NCBI RefSeq assembly: GCF_030866765.1
Contig: NZ_CP133017.1
Span: 6,600,001-6,664,000, forward strand
Direction of reading: 5' to 3'
DNA length: 64,000 nt
Source of the DNA: Paenibacillus silvisoli
GTDB taxonomy: Bacteria > Bacillota > Bacilli > Paenibacillales > Paenibacillaceae
The translations under genes were made by a program, and so were the position numbers. A model generated the notes under the pieces. That model saw only the letters and a program-made list of their open reading frames with translations, did not search any database and had not been told where the DNA came from. Below, in pieces: positions 50,454 through 59,958 of the stretch (its first letter is position 1; each line of letters opens with the position of its first letter).

Positions 50454-51656
50454 TTAAGCGGGCTGCTCCTGCTCCGCTTTATTTTTCAGCGCATCGTAGA
50501 TTTTGCCGCGTACGAAGGCGTCAAGTCCCATCGCGTTGAGCTCCACGGCATGATCGGCCGGAATGTAGAGCAGCTTGATTTCCCGTTCGTCGCACAGCTC
50601 CTTCAGATACGGGTACAGAATCGTCCGCATCAGGATGCTGCCGCCGCCATACACGCAGATCAGGTCGATCTCGTTGCGCGCCTTGGTCAGCTGCTTCTTG
50701 ACGTGCTGCACGATCTGCTTGACCTGGCTTTCGAGCGGCCGCCGCAGCGTCTTGAGCGCTCGCGCATGATACTTATGCTTCGGATTTTTCAGCACGTCGC
50801 TGAAAAACTGACGCGGGCTGTCCGGCAGATGGATCAGCCGATTAAACTCCTGCAGCGCCTCTTCGATCGCATAGCCCGCTCCATGGTGGCTGCCATGCAC
50901 GAACTGCCGCAGGAAGCGGTTGCCCTCCGTAATCGGATACTCCGTCGAGCCGTCGCCGATATCGACATGCAGAATACGCTTGTCCTTAAAGAAGCTGCCG
51001 TTGAACTTCTTTTCGATGCCGTAAGAGGCCGTGAATTCGTCAAAAATCTCCCCTTCGCGCCAATTGCCCGCCCCATCCTTCTGCAGCGTAAAAATAACCG
51101 GCGTCGCTTCGGGCACGACCTTGACGAACGGGAACACGATGTTGACCGCCACGCGGTGCGTGCCGAGGTGGACGGTCACATGATGCTTGCCGTTCGTAAA
51201 CCGCCTCTCGAACCTGGCGGACGTTTCGTCCGTATGCTGCGTAACCGGCAGCGCCGTCGCCATGTCGACCTCGATGTCGAGCTGAGCCGGGACCAGCTTC
51301 TCCTCCTCATAGGCCTTCTGGACCGCTGCCGCCGCAATTTGCGCCAGCGTATTGACGACCGGCAGGTCCATGTCGCTCTTGGAGTCGATGCCGATCTGAA
51401 TGTTATCGATAATCTCGCCGCTCTCCAGCGCAAACTTTCCGACATAGTACATCCCGGGCCGTGCGGAAGGCGAATCGATCGTCACGACGAGCTGGTCCTG
51501 CAAGCTTTTGATAAAGCTCTCCGGCACCTGCTCCTCCCGCCACGGAAGCTCGTCCACGCGGCAATTTACGTTCGGCTGCTGAACCAATTTGCCGTCGATC
51601 ACCAAATCATGCTCGCTGTTCCCGTTATCGTTGCCTACAAAGAAATGATAGTTCAT
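50454..51656 (-). CDS. ParM/StbA-family actin-like ATPase
   Basis: A 400-residue bacterial actin. 'FFVGNDNGNSEHDLVIDG' at residues 4-21 is the phosphate-1 loop, 'HVDIGDGSTEYPITEG' in the second half the phosphate-2 motif, and 'DLICVYGGGSILMRTIL' the adenosine motif. The ATG at 51656 follows AGGGAGG. ParM-type proteins polymerise with ATP to move plasmids; chromosomal members also exist with unknown cargo. It heads a two-gene operon with a small acidic-tailed protein. No iterons resembling a parC site are obvious in the 209-bp upstream gap. Confidence 0.82.
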   Translation of the reverse strand: MNYHFFVGNDNGNSEHDLVIDGKLVQQPNVNCRVDELPWREEQVPESFIKSLQDQLVVTIDSPSARPGMYYVGKFALESGEIIDNIQIGIDSKSDMDLPVVNTLAQIAAAAVQKAYEEEKLVPAQLDIEVDMATALPVTQHTDETSARFERRFTNGKHHVTVHLGTHRVAVNIVFPFVKVVPEATPVIFTLQKDGAGNWREGEIFDEFTASYGIEKKFNGSFFKDKRILHVDIGDGSTEYPITEGNRFLRQFVHGSHHGAGYAIEEALQEFNRLIHLPDSPRQFFSDVLKNPKHKYHARALKTLRRPLESQVKQIVQHVKKQLTKARNEIDLICVYGGGSILMRTILYPYLKELCDEREIKLLYIPADHAVELNAMGLDAFVRGKIYDALKNKAEQEQPA

Positions 51657-51865
51657 CCTTGCATCCTCCCTATAATCAGGTATCGGTATTGTTTGGACTT
51701 CATCCGCCAACGACAGTTAAATGCCTTGGTATTACTTTGCCATACCGGGTGTTAGCGGGCATGATGCCAGAGTCCCACGGCGCATTAAGCTTCTCTCATT
51801 TGAATTTGTCGAAAAAAAAGAACATCAACCCCGCAGCCGACAGGATTCATGCTCTTTTTTCCGAT

Positions 51866-52298
51866 TTATGTAGATGGGTACTTCTCTTTCATATGCTGAA
51901 CCGTACGTCGTATTAACGTCTGCACCACGTCCGTGTCGACATCCGCGACCTTCTTGATATAGACGCAGGATTTGCCCGTGGTGTGCTTCCCGAGCTGACC
52001 GAGCAGCTCGTTCCGCTCCGGATCGTCAGGGTCGAAATAGAGGCTGATCTGCGCCTTCCGCGGCGAGAAGGCGGCGAGCGGCATATCCCCTTCATGGCCG
52101 GAGGCATACTTGTAATGGTACGAGCCGAAGCCGATGATGCTTGGCCCCCACATTTTCGCCGGATAGCCGGTCGTTTCCGTGAACAAATCCAGCAGCCTGT
52201 AGGCATCCTCCCGCCTCTGCGGATGCTCCACGTTCTCGATAAACTCCAGGACGCTGTTGTCGGTTTCTTTCGTTTTGACCTCGTAGATAAGCCATCAT
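51866..52298 (-). CDS. DUF1801 domain protein with apparent frameshift at the 5' end
   Basis: The C-terminal ~140 codons encode a normal DUF1801 domain ('TDNSVLEFIENVEHPQRREDAYRLLDLF', 'KMWGPSIIGFGSYHYKY', 'PLAAFSPRKAQISLYF', 'KKVADVD'). The family N-terminus (Y-E-V-K-T-K-E-T-D-N-S) is encoded from about 52285, but its frame has no canonical start: a stop lies at 52295-52297 and only ATC at 52288 or GTG at 52231 are available. The well-placed AGGAG and ATG-ATG-GCT-TAT at 52298 are in another frame, as if 'ctac' had been inserted after them. Either a real frameshift, a sequencing error or a rare ATC start. Confidence 0.7.
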
Positions 52299-52425
52299 CT
52301 CCTATCGCTCAGCAGCTTCGTCGGTTTCAGTTCAGTTTACCATATCCCATGCGCAAAAGGGCTATCCCACGCCCGGCCGCATGCATGCGCGCCGTCCGGG
52401 ACAGCCCCTCTTATCGCTTCTCCGC

Positions 52426-53196
52426 TTATCTGGTTCTTCCGTACTGTTTGCCATACCGGACGGCGGTCCGATAAAATTTCTTATTCTTGAACGACTTCAG
52501 CGCGGAGAAGCTCGGCCGGGTATTCACCTCTAAAATCCACAGCTTCCCGTCGCGGTCAAGCGCAACGTCGAGCCCGAGCTCATAAAACCTGCTGCTGCGG
52601 CGATCGAAGCAGCGCGCGGTTCGTTTGCCTAGCATCCTCGCCAGCCGCTTATAATCGTTCGTCTGCGCCTTCGTATAGCCGGCGCGCCGCAGCGTTCCAT
52701 CGATATGCGCAAGTCTGCCGCCCTGGTGGTAATTGGTGACCACCTTGCCGGGCTTGCCGAGCTTGACGAACAAGAGAGTCGGCACCCATCTGCCTTTGGC
52801 CGTCTTCTGCATCGTCATCCGCAGGTCGAAGGGGCGGCCGCGGCAAGCTTTTAAGTAAATGCCCTTCTGAAGCAGGTAGCTGCGGCTGCGGGCAATGCCC
52901 TTCAACCGGCCGAACAGCGCGCGCGCAGAGGCCGCCCGAACCGTTTTTCCATCCTTCTTAACCTGAAAACCGCCGGACGAATTCCGTTCGATGCGCGCAA
53001 TTCCATTGCCGCCGGTGCCGGTCGTCGGCTTGAAGTAGAGCATCTTATAGCGACCGGTCATCCGCTTGAGCGACCGGCGGGTAAATACCATCGTTTCAGG
53101 TACATAGTTGCGTAATACGCGGTCCGACAGCAGCCATTTCGTCTTTTTCCATTTACTCTTGACCGTTATGCTTATGCCCCTGCGCCTGCTTGGCAT
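52426..53196 (-). CDS. YheC/YheD-family ATP-grasp protein (endospore coat-associated)
   Basis: A 256-residue basic protein: 'KTKWLLSDRVLRNYVPETMVFTRRSLKRM', 'MLYFKPTTGTGGNGIARIER' (the nucleotide-binding loop), 'LQKGIYLKACRGRPFDLRMTMQK', and 'ELGLDVALDRDGKLWILEVNTRPSFSAL', the metal-binding end of an ATP-grasp fold. GAAGGAG precedes the ATG at 53196. YheC/YheD proteins are spore-coat associated in B. subtilis; the reaction is unknown. Confidence 0.88.
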   Translation of the reverse strand: MPSRRRGISITVKSKWKKTKWLLSDRVLRNYVPETMVFTRRSLKRMTGRYKMLYFKPTTGTGGNGIARIERNSSGGFQVKKDGKTVRAASARALFGRLKGIARSRSYLLQKGIYLKACRGRPFDLRMTMQKTAKGRWVPTLLFVKLGKPGKVVTNYHQGGRLAHIDGTLRRAGYTKAQTNDYKRLARMLGKRTARCFDRRSSRFYELGLDVALDRDGKLWILEVNTRPSFSALKSFKNKKFYRTAVRYGKQYGRTR

Positions 53197-53336
53197 CCCA
53201 TCATCTCCTTCGTAGCACTCGGGATAGATTACTTGCCCGGGCCGAGAAACGGCACGGCGGATAACCGGGTGGTCGTACATCGTCAGGCAGAATTCGGGAA
53301 ACGATACTATCATGCTGTTAGAAAAGGGTGAATGCG

Positions 53337-53546
53337 ATGGCCTCGACGACGACGGCTGCAAATGAGCTATTGAGCTTGATTGAAAAAACCATTTCCATGG
53401 AGGTTCGAGTCGAGGATGCCGAAGTGAAGAACGTCGCTCAGCTCATGGATCGATACGGGTTCAAATCCAAAAACTCATGGGCTTCCGTCAAGCTGCCCGG
53501 CCATACCGTTGTGGAGTTTTGGAAGAAGGACCTGCTAAAGGACTGA
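53337..53546 (+). CDS. Small conserved-looking hypothetical protein (69 aa)
   Basis: A 69-residue soluble protein with a predicted helix ('TAANELLSLIEKTISMEV'), a charged centre and an aromatic C-terminus ('NSWASVKLPGHTVVEFWKKDLLKD'). AAAAGGG lies 8 nt before the ATG. It is monocistronic, divergent from the YheC/D-type gene and followed at once by a strong terminator. Not recognised as a known family. Confidence 0.7.
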   Translation: MASTTTAANELLSLIEKTISMEVRVEDAEVKNVAQLMDRYGFKSKNSWASVKLPGHTVVEFWKKDLLKD

Positions 53547-53554
53547 ACGCGCAA

Positions 53555-53586
53555 AAAGGGACTGCTCCGCTTGGAGCAGTCCCTTT
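53555..53586. terminator. Bidirectional terminator between the 69-aa gene and mqo
   Basis: Perfect 14-bp stem AAAGGGACTGCTCC/GGAGCAGTCCCTTT with loop GCTT and A/T tails on both sides. Confidence 0.92.
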
Positions 53587-53605
53587 ATCGTTCTCGAGGG
53601 GTTGT

Positions 53606-55108
53606 TTACACCGTTTGAAGCTCTTGTTCTTTGTTCAGACCAAGCGCCCGCGCGGTCGTCTCGTGAATTTCCCTGATCAGCTCCGGCTTCTTCAGCAGCT
53701 GTTCGCCGTAAGAAGGAATCATTTCCTTGATCTTCGTCTCCCATGCCTTCAATTGCTGCGGGAAGCACTTCTGGATCAGCTCGAGCATGACGGAAACCGC
53801 GGTCGAGGCGCCTGGGGAAGCGCCAAGCAAAGCGGCGATCGAGCCATCAGCGGCACTGACGACTTCCGTACCGAATTGCAGCGTGCCTCTTCCGTTCGGC
53901 GTATCCTTGATGACCTGTACGCGCTGACCGGCCACGACGAGATCCCAATCTTCGCTCTTCGCGTTCGGCACGAATTCGCGCAAGGCGGCCATACGCTGTT
54001 CCTTCGACTGCATAACTTCCTTGATCAAGTATCTGGTCAACGAGACGTTGTTCATGCCGGACGCCAGCATCGTGCCCAGATTGCCCGGTTTGACGGACGA
54101 AATGAGATCGAACATGGAGCCGTTCTTCAGGAATTTCGGCGAGAAGCCGGCAAACGGTCCGAAGAACAGCATTTGTTTATTGTCGATGAAGCGCGTATCC
54201 AGATGCGGAACCGACATCGGCGGCGCGCCGACCGGCGCTTTGCCGTACACCTTCGCGAAATGCTGCGATACGACCTCCGGCTTCTGACACACCATGAAAA
54301 TACCGCTTACCGGGAAGCCGCCAATGCCTTTGCCTTCCGGAATGCCGGATTTCTGCAGCAGATGCAAGCTGCCGCCGCCGCTTCCGATGAAGACAAACTT
54401 GGCCGCATGGCGTTCGACCGTGCCGTTCTCGACATTGCGCACTTTCAGTTCCCACAAGCCGTCGCGGGTGCGTTTAATATTATCTACATTTTGCTTGAAT
54501 TTAATGTCGACGCCGTTCTTCTTCAAGTGCTCGAACAGAATGCGCGTCAATGCGCCGAAATTGACGTCCGTACCGGTTTCGATACGCGTTGCGGCAATCG
54601 GCTCGCTTACATCGCGATCCTTCATGATCAGCGGGATCCATTTCTTCAGTTGCGCCGGATCGTCGGAGAACTCCATGCCTTCGAACAGCGGATTGCTGGT
54701 CATCGTTTCGTACCGTCTCTTTAGAAACTCGACGTTCTTCTCCCCTTGAATCAAGCTCATATGAGGAAGAGGCATGATGAAGTCGCGCGGATTGCGGATC
54801 ATGTTGTTGTCGACCAGGTAGGACCAGAACTGCTTGGATACTTGGAACTCTTCGTTGACCTTGATCGCTTTGCTGATATCGACCGATCCGTCCGGCTTCT
54901 CCGTCGTATAGTTCAGCTCGCACAAGGAAGCATGCCCCGTGCCCGCATTGTTCCATTCGTTCGAGCTTTCTTCGCCCGCGCTGCCCAGCCGCTCAATGAC
55001 CGTGATTTTCCACTCAGGCGCGACTTCCTTCAATAGCGAGCCGAGCGTCGCGCTCATGATGCCGGCACCGATTAAAATAACATCTGTTTCATTTTGTTTG
55101 TTACTCAT
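53606..55108 (-). CDS. mqo: Malate:quinone oxidoreductase
   Basis: A 500-residue FAD enzyme oxidising malate to oxaloacetate with electrons passed to quinone at the membrane. The FAD-binding '[20 protein letters not shown]' is at residues ~9-28, '[34 protein letters not shown]' is diagnostic for Mqo, and '[34 protein letters not shown]' and '[11 protein letters not shown]' follow. Length matches the family. Single gene. It bypasses or supplements NAD-malate dehydrogenase in the TCA cycle. Confidence 0.96.
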   Translation of the reverse strand: MSNKQNETDVILIGAGIMSATLGSLLKEVAPEWKITVIERLGSAGEESSNEWNNAGTGHASLCELNYTTEKPDGSVDISKAIKVNEEFQVSKQFWSYLVDNNMIRNPRDFIMPLPHMSLIQGEKNVEFLKRRYETMTSNPLFEGMEFSDDPAQLKKWIPLIMKDRDVSEPIAATRIETGTDVNFGALTRILFEHLKKNGVDIKFKQNVDNIKRTRDGLWELKVRNVENGTVERHAAKFVFIGSGGGSLHLLQKSGIPEGKGIGGFPVSGIFMVCQKPEVVSQHFAKVYGKAPVGAPPMSVPHLDTRFIDNKQMLFFGPFAGFSPKFLKNGSMFDLISSVKPGNLGTMLASGMNNVSLTRYLIKEVMQSKEQRMAALREFVPNAKSEDWDLVVAGQRVQVIKDTPNGRGTLQFGTEVVSAADGSIAALLGASPGASTAVSVMLELIQKCFPQQLKAWETKIKEMIPSYGEQLLKKPELIREIHETTARALGLNKEQELQTV

Positions 55109-55327
55109 GATTACCGTCCTAACATCTTAATATTTGAAAAAAAAGACATAGCCGTACCTCTAAGGCCAAAAAGCCGGGATACGTTCTAGTCTATCACCTT
55201 CAAGCATCGATTAAACCCATTCATAGCAACGATTCCGCGTAAATACGATATTCCTATTATATGATAGTTATTTGGCATTTGAAAGCCGGAAAAAATGGCG
55301 ATAAAGTGAGAAAACGACCAGCGGACC

Positions 55328-55513
55328 CTAACATTGCAAACTGAAAAAGACGCCTCGTCCGAGCACGATGACGAATTGGCGGAACCGCTGGGCCCCGATC
55401 GATAAGTAATGCTTGTTGGACCACACCAAGCCTGTCGTCACCGACCCGTCGGGGTCCCGTTCGACGGCGAGAAAGCATCGGGCATCGGCCGCTATCCCCT
55501 CTTTTTCATTTTT
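55328..55513 (-). pseudogene. 3' remnant of a LysR-type regulator gene
   Basis: A minus-strand frame with no start codon, closed upstream by TAG at 55514-55516, translates to about 61 residues that include 'FLAVERDPDGSVTTGLVWSN' and 'HYLSIGAQRFRQFV', the pattern of the last part of LysR substrate-binding domains (I-x-L-x-W-x-x-N-x-Y-L-S-x-A-A-x-R-F-R-x-F). The helix-turn-helix and most of the domain are missing. It explains most of the otherwise gene-free gap of 519 bp between mqo and the acyltransferase gene. Confidence 0.45.
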
Positions 55514-55627
55514 CTAAAGTTTGAGTTAAAAATGGAAATTATTATGCGAAACCGCGGCTTTTGTACTGGATGGATTCGTAATTGCATCTATAATGGAGAG
55601 TTGATTACCTATATTTAGGAGGTCTAT

Positions 55628-56749
55628 ATGAATCAGCGGCTTGATTATTTGGATCAATTGCGGACAGCTTTAACGATGCTGGTCGTCGTCTTTCATGCTT
55701 CGATTGCCTACGGAGCGGCCGGCTCCTGGATATTGGTCGATGTGGATACGAGCGAGCTGACGGTCACATCGATTTTGCTGACCCTTTTCACGGCGGTTTG
55801 CCAAGCGTTCTTCATGGGCCTGTTTTTCTTTCTATCGTCCTACTTTATTCCCGCTTCCTACGACCGCAAAGGGGCTGGCCGGTTCTTGAAGGATCGGCTG
55901 ATCCGGTTAGGAGTGCCCTTCGTTGGCTATACATTTATTATTGGCCCTCTTACCTATTGGTTTGCGCACTTGCGCGGCATGCAATCGGCAGCCGATTTCT
56001 ATCGCACCGAGGTATGGAGCTTCAAACAGATTTTTGTAGGGCCGACCTGGTTTCTTGAAGCTTTGCTGTTATTCTCGATTCTATATGCCGTTTTCCGCAT
56101 CCTTGTCGCATCAAAACCTGCCGCTCCCTCCGAACGAGCGTCGTTTCCAACGAATACGACACTGTTGGTTTCGGCAGTTAGCATCGGCTTGATCGCATTT
56201 GCGGTTCGGTTCGTTTACGCTACAGGGGAAGGTACGCTTGGCCTCCAATTCGGCTACTTTCCGTCCTATATCCTGTTATTCATAGCCGGCATCTTGGCTA
56301 ATCGGAACGGCTGGCTCGCTCAGCTTCCTGCGCGGACCGTCAAACGGTGGGGATGGACAGCGGTTTGCGCAATCCCCGTTCTGCCGATCGGCTTTATTTT
56401 GACCGGCGCTTTGGATGGGCATTTATCGTTCGAAGGCGGCTTGAACGTGCAGGCGATTCTTTACGCCTTCTGGGAGCCTTTCGTTTGCTTTGGCATCATT
56501 CTATGGCTGCTGCGCCTCTTCCAGAGCCGCTTCCATACATCTAGTCCCTTGCAAAAATGGCTGGCCGCCCACGCCTACGCGGTGTACTTCATCCATCCGC
56601 CCGTCATCGTATGCTGGACGATGGCGATGCACCAGCTTGGTTGGCCTCCGGCCATCAAATGGGTGATTGTCTCGATGCTCAGCATCGCAACGTGCTTACT
56701 GGCGGCTGCCGTATTGCGAGCCGTGCCGAAGGCATCGCGGGTTCTTTAA
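55628..56749 (+). CDS. Acyltransferase 3 family membrane protein (OafA/YrhL-like)
   Basis: A 373-residue protein with about ten membrane helices. 'RLDYLDQLRTALTMLVVVFHASIAYG' contains the conserved R-x(n)-H region of acyltransferase-3 proteins; 'SYDRKGAGRFLKDRLIRLGVPFV' is the typical R-R loop, and 'GPTWFLEALLLFSILYAVF' follows. These enzymes O-acetylate extracellular polysaccharides. AGGAGGT precedes the ATG. The acceptor is unknown. Confidence 0.85.
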   Translation: MNQRLDYLDQLRTALTMLVVVFHASIAYGAAGSWILVDVDTSELTVTSILLTLFTAVCQAFFMGLFFFLSSYFIPASYDRKGAGRFLKDRLIRLGVPFVGYTFIIGPLTYWFAHLRGMQSAADFYRTEVWSFKQIFVGPTWFLEALLLFSILYAVFRILVASKPAAPSERASFPTNTTLLVSAVSIGLIAFAVRFVYATGEGTLGLQFGYFPSYILLFIAGILANRNGWLAQLPARTVKRWGWTAVCAIPVLPIGFILTGALDGHLSFEGGLNVQAILYAFWEPFVCFGIILWLLRLFQSRFHTSSPLQKWLAAHAYAVYFIHPPVIVCWTMAMHQLGWPPAIKWVIVSMLSIATCLLAAAVLRAVPKASRVL

Positions 56750-56847
56750 ATTTGTTATTATTTGACAAACCGTTCGAGCTTGTCACCATCTATCAGCCTC
56801 TGCTAGACTAGCCATGGTTTAACACCTACATAATGGCAGGAGAAACA

Positions 56848-58017
56848 ATGAAAAAAGGAATCCTACTACTTGGTTTGATGATTATGTTCGCCTGTTCCGC
56901 GATCCCTCCGCAAACCGTCCATGGCGCTGCTTCCAAGCCTGCGTTGTACAGCAATAAAGCCATTACCATCGTTGCTGAAACCGGGGAAGTGATTTACTCC
57001 AAGAACGGAACGGTCCGGGACTTCCCGGCAAGCACGACCAAAGTATTGACGGGGCTGCTGCTCATCGAGCGGCTGAAGCCGACGGATACGATTACGATGA
57101 CGAAGCGAAGCCTTCAAGAAGAGCGCAGCAACGATCAAATTCTCTTTACGGAAGGCGAGAGAATTACGCGGGACGAAGCGATCCGAATTCTGATGGTGAA
57201 CAGCAATAACAATTTGGCCTATGCCATCGGGGAACGTATCAGCGGCAGCGTCGCGAGTTTCGCGGTCCTCATGAACAAACGAGCGAAGGAGCTCGGCGCC
57301 AAGAATTCAACCTTCGCCAACGCGAGCGGACTGCCGAATGCCAAGCATCAAACGACCGCCTACGACTTAGCGATGATTACGCGGGAAGCCATCAAGCAGC
57401 CCCTTCTAGTCAAAGCTATGAGCACAACGAAAACCTACGTGCAAACGTCCAGGCAACGAGTCTTATTGACCAAGACCAGCTCCATCTACAGCAAACCGAA
57501 TTTTATGGCCGCAAAAACGGGCTACACGAGCGCATCGAAGCATACGTTAGTCGAAGTCAGCCGAAAAAATAACATTACGCTCATCCATGTCGTCCTCCGT
57601 TCGTCCGCGAATCGTTACGTCAACGATATGAAGCTTCTGGATGCGTACGGGTTTGGCAAGGTGAGGCTGGTGAAGCTGGTGGATCGAAACAGCTGGAAGC
57701 CGAAGCTGGCCGTGCTGGATCGGCAAGTGGAAGGAAAGCTAAAGCAAGATCTTGTGATTCCTACTGCGCTGCCTGCATCTCATTTTCAAACAAAGCTGGT
57801 CCAAAATTCGCTAAGCAGCAACGATCTTCTGCAAAACGGCATTTCCCCTCTTCAAAAATTAGGTCTGGTTGAGCTCTACCTGGCTAACGTGAAAGTGAAA
57901 GAATTAGCCGTCGTATCCTCCAAGCGATACAGCTTTGGCGATACGGCCATCGCTTCTGTCCTCAAAGTCTTTCACAAGCTGCAATTAAAAGAAGGGCTGC
58001 CGCTCACGCATTTTTAA
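56848..58017 (+). CDS. D-alanyl-D-alanine carboxypeptidase (S11, DacA/DacF-like)
   Basis: A 389-residue penicillin-binding protein trimming pentapeptide stems of peptidoglycan. A signal peptide covers ~1-27; the active-site motifs are SxxK at Ser62-Lys65 ('ASTTKVLTG'), SxN at Ser119-Asn121 and KTG at 223-225. The ~110-residue C-terminal domain differs from the usual PBP5_C and lacks an obvious amphipathic anchor. A Cys at 16 in 'MFACSA' does not fit a strict lipobox. GGAGAAAC precedes the ATG. Monocistronic with a strong terminator. Confidence 0.92.
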   Translation: MKKGILLLGLMIMFACSAIPPQTVHGAASKPALYSNKAITIVAETGEVIYSKNGTVRDFPASTTKVLTGLLLIERLKPTDTITMTKRSLQEERSNDQILFTEGERITRDEAIRILMVNSNNNLAYAIGERISGSVASFAVLMNKRAKELGAKNSTFANASGLPNAKHQTTAYDLAMITREAIKQPLLVKAMSTTKTYVQTSRQRVLLTKTSSIYSKPNFMAAKTGYTSASKHTLVEVSRKNNITLIHVVLRSSANRYVNDMKLLDAYGFGKVRLVKLVDRNSWKPKLAVLDRQVEGKLKQDLVIPTALPASHFQTKLVQNSLSSNDLLQNGISPLQKLGLVELYLANVKVKELAVVSSKRYSFGDTAIASVLKVFHKLQLKEGLPLTHF

Positions 58018-58039
58018 TCCGTTTCCCTTAACGCCGAAG

Positions 58040-58067
58040 GGCCATCCCGTAAAGGATGGCCTTTTTT
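58040..58067. terminator. Terminator after the carboxypeptidase gene
   Basis: Stem GGCCATCC/GGATGGCC with a 6-nt loop and six T residues downstream on the plus strand; it may also catch the convergent ABC operon. Confidence 0.88.
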
Positions 58068-58083
58068 GATGGACCGCTGCCGC

Positions 58084-58767
58084 CTACCGCGTTTCGGTCA
58101 GCTGTCCGTTCTTCAGATAAAGAATGCGGTCGCATAACGGCAAGATGCGCTCATCGTGCGTCACCATAACGACGCTCTTGCCCATCTCCCTCGCTTCCCC
58201 TGCGAGCATGCGTACGACGTCCATGCCTCTGGACGCGTCCAAGCTCGCCGTCGGTTCGTCCGCAAGCAGCACCGGCGGATCCATCATCAGCGCTCTGCCG
58301 ATGGCAACGCGCTGCCGTTCGCCTCCGGAGAGCTTCTCGGGATAAGCGCCGCGGCGGTGGGACATACCCAGCTTGCTAAGCAGCTCCCGTACGCGGCCGG
58401 CCGCCTTCGAATTGTCCATCCCGCCCAGCTTCGCGATCAGCTGCAGCTGTTCCTCCACCTTCAAATAAGGAATCAGGTTCGCGCTCTGGAAAATAAATCC
58501 GAGCTTATGAAGCCGCAGATCGGAAAGCCCCCGCTTGTCTTTGCCGAGAATCGACTCCCCGTCAAGCAGCACATCGCCGGAGGTGGGCTCCAGCAGCGCG
58601 CCCGCTATGGACAGGAACGTGCTCTTCCCGGAGCCGGATGGTCCCATAACGGCCACCAATTCCCCTTCCGGCACGCGCAGATCAAGCCCGTCCAGAATCG
58701 TCCGCTGCATGCCGCCGTCCTCGAACGTTTGAGTAACGTTATCCAAGATTATTCTTTGCTTCATCAT
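58084..58767 (-). CDS. ABC transporter ATP-binding protein (LolD/MacB-type)
   Basis: A 227-residue ATPase: Walker A 'GPSGSGKST', Q-loop 'FIFQSANLIPYL', signature 'LSGGERQRVAIGRAL', Walker B 'VLLADEPTASLD' and H-loop 'MVTHDERIL'. Its start overlaps the stop of the permease gene by 4 bp. Together with the FtsX-type permease it forms a transporter of the kind used for peptide antibiotic or lipoprotein-related efflux; last gene of a four-gene operon led by a response regulator and kinase. Confidence 0.93.
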   Translation of the reverse strand: MMKQRIILDNVTQTFEDGGMQRTILDGLDLRVPEGELVAVMGPSGSGKSTFLSIAGALLEPTSGDVLLDGESILGKDKRGLSDLRLHKLGFIFQSANLIPYLKVEEQLQLIAKLGGMDNSKAAGRVRELLSKLGMSHRRGAYPEKLSGGERQRVAIGRALMMDPPVLLADEPTASLDASRGMDVVRMLAGEAREMGKSVVMVTHDERILPLCDRILYLKNGQLTETR

Positions 58768-59891
58768 CCGGTCCTCCCGATGGCATCCAACGCATCAATT
58801 CGCGCGACCTTCCAAACGGAAAGCAAGGAGCCCATAAGCGACATGGCCATAAAGGCCCCGCAGGTCAGCAGCAGCGTAGCAGCCGGAAGCTGGAACGGCA
58901 TCCCGCTCGGCAGCAGCTCTTCCATAGCCCGTACGAGCAGCACGCTGATCATCAGGCTGCCTGCCGACAAGAGCAGCACCTGCAGCGTGACGCTTCCCGC
59001 CAAGCTGGCCGTGCGCATGCCGATAGCCTTCAAAATACCGAATTGGCTGCTCTTCTGAACCGTGATGACATAGAAGAACACCATCAAGACGAACGCGGAG
59101 ATAACAAAAAGGAACACGATCATCATCAAGAGGGAGCCCTGCTCTTCCTTGTAGCCGGGAATGGCCGATACGGCCGCCGACTTGGCGACGACTTCGGCTC
59201 CCGGGGGCAGCGCCGCTTCAAGCTGCCGCACCTTGGCCTTATCCGCTTTGACGGCAATCGCGTTATAGCTCGTGCTCGCCGCCTCGCTGCCCTCCAGCCT
59301 CGAAGGCACCGTCTTCCCCTGAAGCAGCAGCCAATCACGTTCACTTACAAATATGGCGGGCGAGTGGCTGAATGATTCATCGCTTACGAATCCGCTGACC
59401 GTCCATTTCAATCCGGATGCTTGATCCGCAATGGCCGTTCCGATGCCGATCCCCGATGCCTTCAGGCGATCGTCCACGACAGCCTGCCCCCTGCTTTGCG
59501 AGTCAATGGCAATCCCTTCGGTTACCGCGGGCATCAGCCAGCTCTTCGGATTTACTGCAAGCACCGCCACGTCCAGCTTGCGGGCAGTCCCATCGGCCGT
59601 CACGGTAGTCTGTTTGACACCCAGCGGCTGCGCGTTCTCCTCGCCTGCTATGGCGCTTGCCTTCTCCCGCACCCGCTCGCCGACTTGAGAGCGAGTCAAG
59701 CGTTGGTTCGACTCCTTCTCCATAATGAAGTGAGTCGCCTTCATATTCTGAATCGACGACGCGTTATCGTAAGCGAGACCTTGCGCCAGCCCGGTTACAA
59801 ACAGAACCAGAAAAGCAACCAGCAGCATAATGGCTGCGATCAACGAATAACGGACTTTGGCGAATCTCATTTCCCGAATGGCCAAATACAT
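58764..59891 (-). CDS. FtsX/MacB-type ABC transporter permease
   Basis: A 375-residue permease with the MacB-like plan: one N-terminal helix (~18-40), a ~210-residue extracytoplasmic domain, then three helices at ~255-280, ~300-325 and ~340-365. 'VQKSSQFGILKAIGMRTASL' is the family's conserved coupling region. ATG at 59891 follows GGGGGAGGG; the frame extends upstream without a ribosome site. It couples to the ATPase gene by overlap and is preceded by a sensor kinase gene, which suggests the kinase controls it. Confidence 0.88.
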   Translation of the reverse strand: MYLAIREMRFAKVRYSLIAAIMLLVAFLVLFVTGLAQGLAYDNASSIQNMKATHFIMEKESNQRLTRSQVGERVREKASAIAGEENAQPLGVKQTTVTADGTARKLDVAVLAVNPKSWLMPAVTEGIAIDSQSRGQAVVDDRLKASGIGIGTAIADQASGLKWTVSGFVSDESFSHSPAIFVSERDWLLLQGKTVPSRLEGSEAASTSYNAIAVKADKAKVRQLEAALPPGAEVVAKSAAVSAIPGYKEEQGSLLMMIVFLFVISAFVLMVFFYVITVQKSSQFGILKAIGMRTASLAGSVTLQVLLLSAGSLMISVLLVRAMEELLPSGMPFQLPAATLLLTCGAFMAMSLMGSLLSVWKVARIDALDAIGRTG

Positions 59892-59958
59892 GTGCGCTTC
59901 CCTCCCCCTGAATGCCTTCAGTGTAGGAAGCGAAAATGAACGGCGCATGAATAACAAA

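Noticed and set aside
50388-51755. 455-codon plus-strand frame opposite the ParM-like gene
   Set aside because: Shadow frame; the minus-strand gene has actin phosphate-binding motifs and a proper ribosome site.
52092-52298. Independent small gene MMAYLRGQNERN...
   Set aside because: It has a good ribosome site but its sequence is the shifted frame of the DUF1801 domain, so it is treated as evidence for a frameshift rather than a gene.
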